Source: Salinispora mooreana (GTDB taxonomy: Bacteria; Actinomycetota; Actinomycetes; Mycobacteriales; Micromonosporaceae). From it: DNA of 64,000 nt. The stretch's first letter is position 1. Each line of letters begins with the position of its first letter. The notes under the pieces were generated by a model. It saw nothing but the letters and a program-made list of their open reading frames with translations, was not told the DNA's origin and ran no database searches. Positions 25,816 through 34,236 of the stretch are shown here, one piece after another. The DNA lies in the NCBI RefSeq assembly GCF_000379065.1, contig NZ_KB900614.1, forward strand, positions 2,694,984-2,758,983, written 5' to 3'. The position numbers and the translations under genes are program-made.

Positions 25816-27603
25816 GTGGCCCGCAACGAACGGACCGGTCGAGCCGAGGCGCCGCACCAGCATTCACCGACCGTGCTCCGGGAGTACGCCCTGCTCGCCG
25901 ACGGCCAACGGGCGGCGTTGGTCGGCCCGGACGGAAACATCGTCTGGCTCTGCGCCCCCGGGTGGGCCGACCCACCGCTGTTCAGCAGCCTGCTCGGCGG
26001 CCGGGGCAGCTACCTGGTGACCCCGACGAACCCGCGCTTTGTCTGGGGTGGCCAGTACGAGCCCGAATCGCTGATCTGGATCAACAGGTGGGTGACCACC
26101 GACGGCATCATCGTCACCCGGGAGGCCCTGGCGTTCCCCGGCGACCAGCGACGGGTGGTCCTGCTCCGCCAGGTCCACGCCCTGGACCAGGACGCGGCGG
26201 TCCGGGTGCGGCTCGACCCCCGGGCGGACTTCGGTCGAGCGCGGATCCACCAAATACGGCAGGACGGTCGGCTGTGGCACGCCCGCACCGGCGACCTGTA
26301 CCTGCGACACCACTGCGACCAGCCCCTCGAATCCGACGCCGAGGGGACGCTCGGCGGCGAACTGCGGGTGCCCGCCGGGGGGCGGATTGATCTGGTGTTG
26401 GAGATCTCCACCCAGCCACTCGAGGAGGCGCCGCCCGACCCCGCCGAGCTGTGGCGGATCACGGAAACATCCTGGCGGAACGTGCTGCAACCGCTGACCC
26501 ACGGCACCGCGGGACGAGACGCGGTCTTCGCCTACACCGTGCTACGTGGGCTGACCCGGCCCGGCGGTGGGATGGTCGCCGCGGTGACCACGGGGCTGCC
26601 GGAGCGGGCGCTCGCCGGCCGCAACTACGACTACCGGTACGCCTGGATCCGCGACCAGTCATTCGCCGGGCAGGCCGGCGCCCTGATCGGTCGGCACGAC
26701 CTCCTCGACGATGCGGTGCGGTTCCTCACCGACCGGGTCCTCGCTGAGGGCGATCGGCTCGCTCCCGCCTACACCGTTGACGGCGACCCCGTACCGCCGG
26801 AAGAGGAGCTGACGTTTCTGCCCGGCTATCCGGGAGCCACGTCCCGGACCGGTAACTGGGTCCGAGGGCAGTTCCAGCTGGACGCCTACGGCGACGTACT
26901 GATGGTCCTGGCGACCGCCGCCGACCGGGGACGCCTGGAGGCCACCTCCTGGCAGGCGCTGACCGTCGCCGCCGAGGCCATCGAGAAGTGCTGGCGGTCG
27001 CCCGACTCGGGCATCTGGGAACTTCCGGCCCGGCAGTGGACGCACTCGAAGCTGACCTGTGTGGCCGGGCTGCGCGCGGCGGCCCGGGTCGCGCCGGGCG
27101 GACTGGCCGGCCGGTGGGCCTCCCTCGCCGACACGATCCTCGCCGAGACCACCGCGCACGGCCTGCACCCCTCCGGACGCTGGCAGCGTGCCTACGACGA
27201 TCCCCGGGTTGACTCGGCGTTGCTGCTGCCGGGAATCCGCGGCGCTCTCCCCGAGGGGGATCCCCGGACCGAGGCGACCCGTCGGGCCGTCCTGAACGAG
27301 CTCCAGCAGGACGGCTACCTGTACCGGTTTCGACCCGACCGCCGGCCGCTGGGGGACGCCGAAGGGGCCTTCCTGCTCTGCGGTTTCGCCGCGGCGCTCG
27401 CCGAGTGGCAGGCCGGCGACGCCGTCGCCGCGAACCGGTGGTTCGAACGCAACCGGGCGGGGTGCGGCCCACCGGGACTCTTCACCGAGGAGTTCGACGT
27501 GGCGCAGCGGCAGCTGCGGGGCAACCTACCGCAGGCCTTCGTGCACGCGCTGATGCTCGAAACCGCCGTACGCCTCGGGCACGCCGCTCCCTGCGCCGAC
27601 TAG
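25816..27603 (+). CDS. GH15 family glycosidase (glucoamylase/trehalase-like)
   Basis: Inverting (alpha/alpha)6-barrel hydrolase of 595 residues, without a signal peptide. An N-terminal beta-sandwich (about 1-230) is followed by the barrel, with RNYDYRYAWIRDQSF, the general acid E402 in SGIWELPARQWTHSK and the general base E558/E559 in LFTEEFDVAQRQL ahead of LPQAFVHALM. Actinobacterial members act as alpha-glucan glucohydrolases or trehalases; which applies here is unclear. GTG at 25816 has GGGGAGG at 7-nt spacing and replaces the longer frame. It is divergent from the SDR gene. Confidence 0.88.
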   Translation: MARNERTGRAEAPHQHSPTVLREYALLADGQRAALVGPDGNIVWLCAPGWADPPLFSSLLGGRGSYLVTPTNPRFVWGGQYEPESLIWINRWVTTDGIIVTREALAFPGDQRRVVLLRQVHALDQDAAVRVRLDPRADFGRARIHQIRQDGRLWHARTGDLYLRHHCDQPLESDAEGTLGGELRVPAGGRIDLVLEISTQPLEEAPPDPAELWRITETSWRNVLQPLTHGTAGRDAVFAYTVLRGLTRPGGGMVAAVTTGLPERALAGRNYDYRYAWIRDQSFAGQAGALIGRHDLLDDAVRFLTDRVLAEGDRLAPAYTVDGDPVPPEEELTFLPGYPGATSRTGNWVRGQFQLDAYGDVLMVLATAADRGRLEATSWQALTVAAEAIEKCWRSPDSGIWELPARQWTHSKLTCVAGLRAAARVAPGGLAGRWASLADTILAETTAHGLHPSGRWQRAYDDPRVDSALLLPGIRGALPEGDPRTEATRRAVLNELQQDGYLYRFRPDRRPLGDAEGAFLLCGFAAALAEWQAGDAVAANRWFERNRAGCGPPGLFTEEFDVAQRQLRGNLPQAFVHALMLETAVRLGHAAPCAD

Positions 27604-27618
27604 GCCGCCCCGCCCGCT

Positions 27619-28023
27619 TCACCGGCGGCCGCGGGCGCCCGCCCGACTCGCGGCGACACCGTCGTGGACGGTCCAGCCGGTGGCGATGGCGGCGTCAGTC
27701 ACCGCGAGGCGGCGCCGTCGCCGGTCAGCGATGAGCGCCACCGCGGTCAACGCGTGCAGCCCGTCGGCGACCGCACCGAGCCGGAACGCCTCCGGCGTCG
27801 GCCAGCGGAGCAGTACCGCAGCCTGCACCAGATGCCGGACTCCGAGCACCCGCAGGATCGCCGACGGGGTCGAGCCCGGGTGGCCGCCCATCGCCCGCAA
27901 CACCCGACCGGGCGCGGCCAGGAGCAGCCCGCCCCAGACCAACCGCGTCAGCTCCCCCACCGCGGCCGTCGCAGTCAGCTCCCCCACGCCCGCGGTCGGG
28001 ATCGACGCCCGTCTCGCTGCCAT
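27619..28023 (-). CDS. small membrane protein, hypothetical
   Basis: Protein of 134 residues with three or four hydrophobic stretches (VWGGLLLAAPGRVLRAMGG, VRHLVQAAVLLRW, ALTAVALIADRRRR). ATG at 28023 follows GAGGGAGGGG at 8-nt spacing. It lies 35 bp after the stop of the large FAD/Fe-S dehydrogenase gene on the same strand, so the two may be co-transcribed. I do not recognise a named family with certainty. Confidence 0.7.
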   Translation of the reverse strand: MAARRASIPTAGVGELTATAAVGELTRLVWGGLLLAAPGRVLRAMGGHPGSTPSAILRVLGVRHLVQAAVLLRWPTPEAFRLGAVADGLHALTAVALIADRRRRRLAVTDAAIATGWTVHDGVAASRAGARGRR

Positions 28024-28057
28024 CGTCTCGCCCCTCCCTCTGGTGCCGGACCCACCC

Positions 28058-31000
28058 TCACCACAGCCGCCGCGACCCTGGCCTGCCCCGCCACCGCGCC
28101 TTCGCCCCGGCCAGGGCGACCACCGGGGCGAGCGCGGCCAGGCCGACCAACCCGACCGCGGCCAGCCGGGCTCGCCGGGACGGCGGCGGTGGCCGGCTCC
28201 CCCACCGCTGTTCCGGCCGGGACCGCACCGACTCGCCGCGCAACCCGGCCCGCAGCAGCTCGGCCAGGTGAATCGCCGAGCGACCACCAGCGGCGCTCTG
28301 CTCGACCTGGGTGCGGCAACTGAACCCGTCAGCGAGCAGCACATCGGTCTCGGCAGCGTCCCGAACAGCGGGCAGGAGCGCCCGCTCGGCACACGCCGTG
28401 GAGACCTCGTAGTGCCCCCGCTCGAAGCCGAAGTTGCCGGCCAGACCACAACAGCCCGAATCCAGAACGTCGGCTCGCACCCCGGCGCTGGTGAGCACCG
28501 CCTGATCAGCGGCGGTACCCAGGACGGCGTGCTGGTGGCAGTGGGTCTGGATCAGCGCGTGTGCCGGCAGCCGCGGCGGCTGCCAGCCGGGGCTGTGCTC
28601 ATGAAGTAGCTCGGCCAGGGTGACCGTCTGCTGGCGGAGGCGGGTGATGTCCTCGTCGTCCGGGAAGAGTTCGTGGGCGTCGCTGCGGAACACGGCCGTA
28701 CAGCTCGGCTCCAGACCAACCACCCGGGTGCCCGCCCGCAGGTGCGGCCGAAGGACCGCAACAGTACGCCGCAGCACCCGCTTGGCGACACCGAGCTGAC
28801 CGGTGGAGACCCAGGTCAACCCGCAGCAGACCGGCTCCTCCGGAACCCGGACCCGCCAGCCGGCGGACTCCAGCACCTCGACGGCGGCCTGGGCCACCCC
28901 GGGATGAAACCGGTTGGTGAAGGTGTCCGGCCAGAGCAGAACCTCGCCGCGGTGGCCGTCCCCAGCCGGGGACCGGTTGGCGAACCACCGCTGGAAGCTC
29001 TGGGCGGCGAAGGTCGGCATGGCGCGCCGCTGGTCGATGCCGCCCGCGACCTTGGCGAGCCGGCCCAGACCGGGTGCCTGGGTGAGGGCGTTCACCACCC
29101 CGGGTGCGACTCCGGCGACCGCTGCCAGCACCGGCAGCCACCCCATCGAGTAGTGCGCGCGAGGACGGGGCCGACCGGCGTAGTGGTGGGACAGGAACTC
29201 CGCCTTGTAGGTCGCCATGTCCACGTTCACCGGACAGTCGGCCTTGCAGCCCTTGCAGGCCAGGCAGAGGTCGAGGGCGTCCCGGACGGCGGTGGAGCGC
29301 CACCCGTCGTCGATGCTGCCGCCCCGGGCGCCGCCGTCGAGCATCTCGAAGAGCAGCCGCGCGCGACCCCGCGTGGAGTGCTCCTCCTCCCGGGTCACCA
29401 TGTAGGACGGACACATCACGTCACCGTCGTGCCGGCGGCACTTGCCCACTCCGACACAGCGAAGCACGGCGTTGGCGAAGCTACCCTGGTCGTCGGGGTA
29501 GGCGAAGGTGGTCCGCACCGGGCCGTGGTCATAGTTGACGCCCAACCGCAGGTGGCTGTCGAGCGGATAGGGTGAGACCGTCTTACCCGGATTCATCCGG
29601 TCGTCCGGGTCAAAGATCGCCTTGAGCTGGCCGAACGCACGCATGAGGCGGCCACCGTACATCCTCGGCAGCAGCTCGCCCCGGGCCTGGCCATCCCCGT
29701 GCTCGCCGGAGAGAGATCCGCCGTAGGAGACGACCAGGTCAGCCGCCCGCTCCAGAAAGGAGCGGAACCGGCGCACCCCGTCGGCGGTGTTCAGCTCGAA
29801 CGGAATGCGGGTGTGCACACATCCCTGCCCGAAGTGGCCGTACAGCGAAGCCTGGCCAAGGCCGTACTCGTCGAGGAGCCGGCGCAGATCCCGCAGGTAG
29901 TCGCCGAGCTTCTCCGGGGCGACCGCCGAGTCCTCCCAGCCCGGCCAGGTGCGCTCGGCGCCGCGTACCTGTGCCGTCGCCCCCAGGGATGACTCCCGGA
30001 CCTGCCACATCTGCGCTTCGTGGGTCGGGTCGGTGAACTCGTGCACGGTCCCCGCGCCGCCGTCGCGGACGGCGGCGATCAACCGGCTGGCGGCGGCACG
30101 CGCCTGCCCTGGCGTCTCCCCGCCCATCTGGATCATCAACCAGGCGCCGCCCTCGGGGATCTCCCGGAGCCCCGCGGACTGCTGGCGTGTGCGCCGCTCG
30201 TCCGCGACCAGCCGGTGGTCGATGCCCTCCAGCGTGACCGGTCGGTGCGCCAGCACCCGCATGACATCGTCACCCGCCGCGGCGATGTCCGGATAGTTGA
30301 CAAAGACCAGGGCGGACGCCTTGACCACGGGCACCAGCCGCAGCCGCGCCCGGAGAATGGTGACCAGCGTGCCCTCGGAGCCGACCAGGGCCTGCGCGAG
30401 GTGGAAGCCCTTCTCCGGCAGGAGGCTGTCGAGGTTGTACCCGGAGACCCGGCGCGGAATGTGCGGATAGCGGGTACGGATGTCGGCCAGGTACTCCTCG
30501 CGCAGCGCCCGCAGCTGCCGGTAGATCTCGGCCGGCCGACCGCCGCGGAGCTGGATCTCGGCGTACTGCTCGTCGGTGGTCTCACCGACCCAGATCCGCG
30601 TGCCGTCGTAGAGCAGGACCTCCAGCTCGACGATGTTGTCGACCACCTTGCCGGTCCGCTGGGCGGTGGCTCCGCAGGAGTTGTTGCCGAGCATCCCGCC
30701 CAGGGTGCAACGGCTGTGGGTAGCCGGGCGGGGGCCGTACTCCAACCCGGTCGACGCGAGCTGGGCGTTGAGCGAGTCCAGGACGATGCCGGGCTCCACC
30801 AGGCAGGTCCGCGCCTGCGGATCTACCTCCAGCAGGAGGTGGCAGTACTTCGACCAGTCCAGCACGACGGCGGTGTTGGTGCACTGCCCGGCCAGGCTGG
30901 TACCACCACCCCGGGAGACCAGCGGCGCCTGGTGCCGACAGCACACCGCGACCGCCGCCACCCCCGCCTCGATCGTCCGGGGCAGCACCACCCCGAGCGG

Positions 31001-31171
31001 CACCTGCCGGTAGTTGGAGGAGTCGGTGGAGTAGGCGGCCCGGGAACCGACATCGAACCGGATCTCCCCGTCCACCTCCGCCCGAAGGTCCGCGACGAGC
31101 GCCGCCAGGTCGACCTCCGGTGCCGGCCCGGGTGCGCGTACGACAGGGTGGGGCAGCAGGACGTCACTCAC
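28058..31171 (-). CDS. FAD-binding and Fe-S dehydrogenase (YdiJ/D-2-hydroxyglutarate-type), membrane-tailed
   Basis: Fusion enzyme of about 1,037 residues expected to oxidise a D-2-hydroxy acid (D-lactate or D-2-hydroxyglutarate class). The FAD_binding_4 domain is marked by SRGGGTSLAGQ and GGMLGNNSCGATAQ. It is followed by an FAD-oxidase C-terminal domain ending FDPDDRMNPGKTV, a ferredoxin-like region with CVGVGKC-N9-CP and CLACKGCKADCP, and two cysteine-rich CCG modules (PVCCGLTW, DSGCCGLAGNFGF). Unlike typical YdiJ proteins it ends with an Arg/Pro linker and one hydrophobic helix, which would place electron transfer at the membrane. GTG at 31171 (VSDVLLPHPVVR) is chosen because upstream codons are low-complexity. 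Confidence 0.88.
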   Translation of the reverse strand: MSDVLLPHPVVRAPGPAPEVDLAALVADLRAEVDGEIRFDVGSRAAYSTDSSNYRQVPLGVVLPRTIEAGVAAVAVCCRHQAPLVSRGGGTSLAGQCTNTAVVLDWSKYCHLLLEVDPQARTCLVEPGIVLDSLNAQLASTGLEYGPRPATHSRCTLGGMLGNNSCGATAQRTGKVVDNIVELEVLLYDGTRIWVGETTDEQYAEIQLRGGRPAEIYRQLRALREEYLADIRTRYPHIPRRVSGYNLDSLLPEKGFHLAQALVGSEGTLVTILRARLRLVPVVKASALVFVNYPDIAAAGDDVMRVLAHRPVTLEGIDHRLVADERRTRQQSAGLREIPEGGAWLMIQMGGETPGQARAAASRLIAAVRDGGAGTVHEFTDPTHEAQMWQVRESSLGATAQVRGAERTWPGWEDSAVAPEKLGDYLRDLRRLLDEYGLGQASLYGHFGQGCVHTRIPFELNTADGVRRFRSFLERAADLVVSYGGSLSGEHGDGQARGELLPRMYGGRLMRAFGQLKAIFDPDDRMNPGKTVSPYPLDSHLRLGVNYDHGPVRTTFAYPDDQGSFANAVLRCVGVGKCRRHDGDVMCPSYMVTREEEHSTRGRARLLFEMLDGGARGGSIDDGWRSTAVRDALDLCLACKGCKADCPVNVDMATYKAEFLSHHYAGRPRPRAHYSMGWLPVLAAVAGVAPGVVNALTQAPGLGRLAKVAGGIDQRRAMPTFAAQSFQRWFANRSPAGDGHRGEVLLWPDTFTNRFHPGVAQAAVEVLESAGWRVRVPEEPVCCGLTWVSTGQLGVAKRVLRRTVAVLRPHLRAGTRVVGLEPSCTAVFRSDAHELFPDDEDITRLRQQTVTLAELLHEHSPGWQPPRLPAHALIQTHCHQHAVLGTAADQAVLTSAGVRADVLDSGCCGLAGNFGFERGHYEVSTACAERALLPAVRDAAETDVLLADGFSCRTQVEQSAAGGRSAIHLAELLRAGLRGESVRSRPEQRWGSRPPPPSRRARLAAVGLVGLAALAPVVALAGAKARWRGRPGSRRLW

Positions 31172-31391
31172 GGCCGCCGCTCCCGCCGCCGTTGGGCCCA
31201 CCTCTGCCCTACTCTCCCCACCACGCTCACCGCCCGGTTCTTGCCGAGTTGACGCAATTCCCGCGCCGGGGTACCCGGGCGAGGGCACCGGTAAACCCAC
31301 CTCCCCGACGTTCTCCGCACCACCGGGAGCAGCGGCTGAACTCAGGTCGTCCGGAAGCTGGTGGCTGTCCCGACCGAACTCCCCGCGACCC

Positions 31392-31416
31392 CGCCCCGCC
31401 GGAAGGGGCCGGGGCG
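31392..31416. terminator. hairpin terminator after RCC1-B
   Basis: CGCCCCG (31392-31398) pairs with CGGGGCG (31410-31416) directly beside the RCC1-B stop at 31417, consistent with a GC-rich terminator for leftward transcription. Confidence 0.55.
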
Positions 31417-33120
31417 TCAGTACGGGTGACGTGCTGGCCGACGCTGACGGGTGCGGTGGAGCAGGGTGGCGCCGCCGAGGATCAGCAGGGCGGCCGCACC
31501 GAGCAGGGTGGGCAGGTTGGGTCCGGTGGTGGGCAGTTCGGGGGGTTCGTCAATGGTGACGGTGGTGCCCTCGGACTGACTGTTGGGGCAGACGCCGGTG
31601 GAGCTGGTGTAGTCGGCGGTGAGGGTGTTGGCACCGGCGGGGAGCCGGGCGGTGTGGATGGCGGTGTTGGTGCTGTCCAGCGGCACGGTGGCGAGGTCGG
31701 TGTCGTTGGTGCGGAACGTGACGCTGCCGGTCGGATCTCCGGCGTTGCAGGTGACGGTGGCGGTGAGGGTGACATCCTGATCCGCGGTCGGGTCCGGCGG
31801 CGAGACCCGCAGCGCCGTGGCGGAGGCCGCCTGGAGCGTGGGCAGGGCGAGATTGTGGTCGTTGCCGACGGCGATCGTGTCCAGGGTGGTGCCGGTGGGC
31901 AGACTGACCGCCACGGGGGTGGCGCTGTCGGTGGTGGTCCCGTCCCCCAAGTGCCCCTGCGAGTTGACGCCCCAGGCCAGGGCGGTGCCGTCGGTGGCTA
32001 TCGCCACATTGTGGTCGCTGTCGCGACTGGCGATGGCGGTGAGCCGGGTGCCGACGGGAAGACTGACCGAGACCGGTTCGCTGCTGTCGGCGGTGTCGCT
32101 GTTCCCCAGTTGCCCCCGCTGGTTGCTGCCCCAGGCGAGAGCGGTTCCGTCGGAGGTCAGCACCGCGCTGTGCATACGGCCGGCGGCGACCGCGGTGGCC
32201 TCGGTGCCGGCGGGCAGGACGGCGGTGACGGGTACGAGGCTGTCCGTGGTGGTGCCGTCGCCGAGTTGGCCGCGAGAATTGCTGCCCCAGGCCAGGGCGG
32301 CGCCGTCGGCGGTCAACGCCAGGCTGTGGTCGCCGCCGCCGGCGATGGCGGTGACGATGGGGCCGGGTGGCAGCGCAACGGCGACCGGGGTGCTGCGGCC
32401 GAAGACGGTTCCGTCACCCAGCTGGCCTTCGCTGTTTGCCCCCCAGGCGAGCAGGGCCGCTGGCCCGGTCGCGGTCAGGACCAGATTGTGGTCGCGGCCC
32501 GCGGCGAGGGCGGCGACCACGGTCCCCGATGGCAGGTGTACCGCGATGGGCGTACTACTGCTGGTAACCGTGCCGTTGCCGAGCTGGCCGGAGTCGTTGG
32601 CACCCCAGGCGAGGAGGGATCCGGTGGAGGTCAACGCCACGCTGTGGTTGGCGCCGACGGCGACGGCGACGACCCGGACACCCGCGGGCAGGCGCACCGG
32701 GACGGGCTCGCCGCTGCTCACGGTGGTCCCGTTACCGAGCTGACCGTCGTGGTTGCTGCCCCAGGCGAGGAGGGTGCCAGCGGAGGTCAACGCCAGACTG
32801 TGGCGTTCGCCGGCAGCGACGGCGGCGACCGTGGTGTTAGCCGGCAGGCGCACCGCGAGCGGCTCGCTGCTGTTGTCCGTGGTCCCGTCGCCGAGCTGAC
32901 CCCCGGCGTTCCCACCCCAGGCGAAGATCGTGTCTGAGATGGCGGAGGTCGATGTGGGTTGGTGGTGCGCCGATCCCGGTTGGTGGCGCGCGGACGCGGA
33001 CGATCCGCCGACCATCGGCGAGAACGCCACTGCCAGCGCGAGGGCGAACCAACCGGCGACCGCACGTCGCACCGGCTGCGCCCCGCCGCCCCGGCCACGC
33101 CGCTGGCAGAATCCCTGCAT
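31417..33120 (-). CDS. RCC1-repeat LPXTG surface protein B
   Basis: Second RCC1 surface protein, 567 residues, with the same plan as copy A. It has a signal peptide from MQGFCQRRGRGGG, seven RCC1 repeats with the AWG-x-N-x-x-G-Q-L-G core (the seventh has GHLG), one Ig-like domain (TALRVSPPDPTADQDVTLTA), then LPTTG, a hydrophobic helix and a basic tail (RTRQRRP). The Thr-Asp-Pro spacer is almost absent. ATG at 33120 has GGAGG at 8-nt spacing; the frame is open 7 codons further. The start MQGF/I-C/G-Q-R is shared by all three paralogues, supporting this start. Confidence 0.88.
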   Translation of the reverse strand: MQGFCQRRGRGGGAQPVRRAVAGWFALALAVAFSPMVGGSSASARHQPGSAHHQPTSTSAISDTIFAWGGNAGGQLGDGTTDNSSEPLAVRLPANTTVAAVAAGERHSLALTSAGTLLAWGSNHDGQLGNGTTVSSGEPVPVRLPAGVRVVAVAVGANHSVALTSTGSLLAWGANDSGQLGNGTVTSSSTPIAVHLPSGTVVAALAAGRDHNLVLTATGPAALLAWGANSEGQLGDGTVFGRSTPVAVALPPGPIVTAIAGGGDHSLALTADGAALAWGSNSRGQLGDGTTTDSLVPVTAVLPAGTEATAVAAGRMHSAVLTSDGTALAWGSNQRGQLGNSDTADSSEPVSVSLPVGTRLTAIASRDSDHNVAIATDGTALAWGVNSQGHLGDGTTTDSATPVAVSLPTGTTLDTIAVGNDHNLALPTLQAASATALRVSPPDPTADQDVTLTATVTCNAGDPTGSVTFRTNDTDLATVPLDSTNTAIHTARLPAGANTLTADYTSSTGVCPNSQSEGTTVTIDEPPELPTTGPNLPTLLGAAALLILGGATLLHRTRQRRPARHPY

Positions 33121-33147
33121 CACACCCACCTCCGAGCGCACGTTCCT

Positions 33148-33215
33148 CCACTAATAGGACAGAAGCCATTATTAGTGACCTATTGTCGAATCGACGCGCA
33201 GAAACGCCAGCCACC
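33148..33215 (-). promoter_or_regulatory. conserved RCC1 leader, copy B, with two competing hairpins
   Basis: The 36-nt block (33148-33183, minus strand) matches copy A at roughly 26 positions. Two perfect pairings overlap: AATAGG (33153-33158, plus-strand letters) with CCTATT (33179-33184), and CACTAATA (33150-33157) with TATTAGTG (33170-33177). They cannot form together. A TTTCTGC-G-CG element upstream corresponds to the right arm of the first hairpin in copies A and C, but its left arm is missing here. Confidence 0.55.
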
Positions 33216-33365
33216 ATGGCCCTGGTCGATGCACCGATCGCACTACCAGCCCACCGGTGTCCACCGGCCGAAACCAGCTCGCCCGCCCGGAGCATCAGCT
33301 CACGCGCCACCGCACGACGGTGACAGCAGGTGCGGCCGGCTGTTGTTCGCCGCCACCGCCACCGG

Positions 33366-34199
33366 TTAGGCAGCGGTAGAGGCCAGGAACGTACGGGCAC
33401 CGCGGAGCTGGGTGGTCAGTTTCGACTGGGTCTCGGTGCAGTCGAGACGGACCCGGACCGGACCAGGAACGGTGGTGTCGGCCCGCCGGCCAGCGGGCAG
33501 GACCGTGTCGTCGAGCCCATCGCGGCGGGCGATGAGCCGGCCGAGTTCGTAGCGGCTGAGCGCATCGGCGCCAGCGACGTGGTGAATTCCGGCGTACCCG
33601 GAATCGGCCAGCTCCAGAAGCGCCGCGGCCAGGTCCGTGACGTGGATCGGGCAGCGCAGGTCGTCGGTGAAGAGGACACCACGGGTGGGGTCGGCGGCGA
33701 GGGCGTGCACCAACCTCTCCGTGGAAGAGCTACCACCAGCTCCAATGATCAACGAGGTACGAGCGATGACGGCACTCGGATCGAGGCCCCTGGTCGCCGT
33801 CTCCACCGCGGCCTTGGCCGCACCGTACGGGCTGATCGGGTCGGGGCTGGCCGTCTCGTCGTAGCGTTCCGCCGCGCCGGAGAAGACCGCATCACTGGAG
33901 ACCTGCACCAGACGGGCCCCGTTGGCGGCCGCGGCGGCAGCCACGTGCATGCCGCCGTCGGCGGTGGTGACCCAGTCATCCTGTTGGTAGGCAACATTGA
34001 TGATCGCCGCAGGCCGAAGCTGGTGCACCAGGGCGACGACCTCGTCGCGGCGTCGGATGTCGAGCCTTCGCCAGTCCACCCCCGCTACCGCCGCCGCCTG
34101 ACGGTGGAAGGTCGCCGCCACCTGACCGCCGGTTCGCCGCGCCTGGCGGACGAGCTCTCGGCCCAGCAGCCCGCTACCGCCCACCACGAGAAGGTCCAT
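33366..34199 (-). CDS. RmlD-like NAD(P)-dependent sugar-nucleotide reductase
   Basis: Extended-SDR protein of 277 residues resembling dTDP-4-dehydrorhamnose reductases. The nucleotide motif GGSGLLGRELV is at residues 6-16; VQVSSDAVFSGAA and the catalytic YGAAKAAVE follow, then an IHVTDLAAALLEL segment typical of RmlD. No other dTDP-rhamnose genes are adjacent, so the true substrate is open. ATG at 34199 is preferred over TTG at 34208, though no strong ribosome binding site is visible for either. It sits between RCC1-B and RCC1-C on the same strand. Confidence 0.82.
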   Translation of the reverse strand: MDLLVVGGSGLLGRELVRQARRTGGQVAATFHRQAAAVAGVDWRRLDIRRRDEVVALVHQLRPAAIINVAYQQDDWVTTADGGMHVAAAAAANGARLVQVSSDAVFSGAAERYDETASPDPISPYGAAKAAVETATRGLDPSAVIARTSLIIGAGGSSSTERLVHALAADPTRGVLFTDDLRCPIHVTDLAAALLELADSGYAGIHHVAGADALSRYELGRLIARRDGLDDTVLPAGRRADTTVPGPVRVRLDCTETQSKLTTQLRGARTFLASTAA

Positions 34200-34236
34200 G
34201 GGCCGCAATGTTGCCTGATGCCGCTACCTGGCTACC

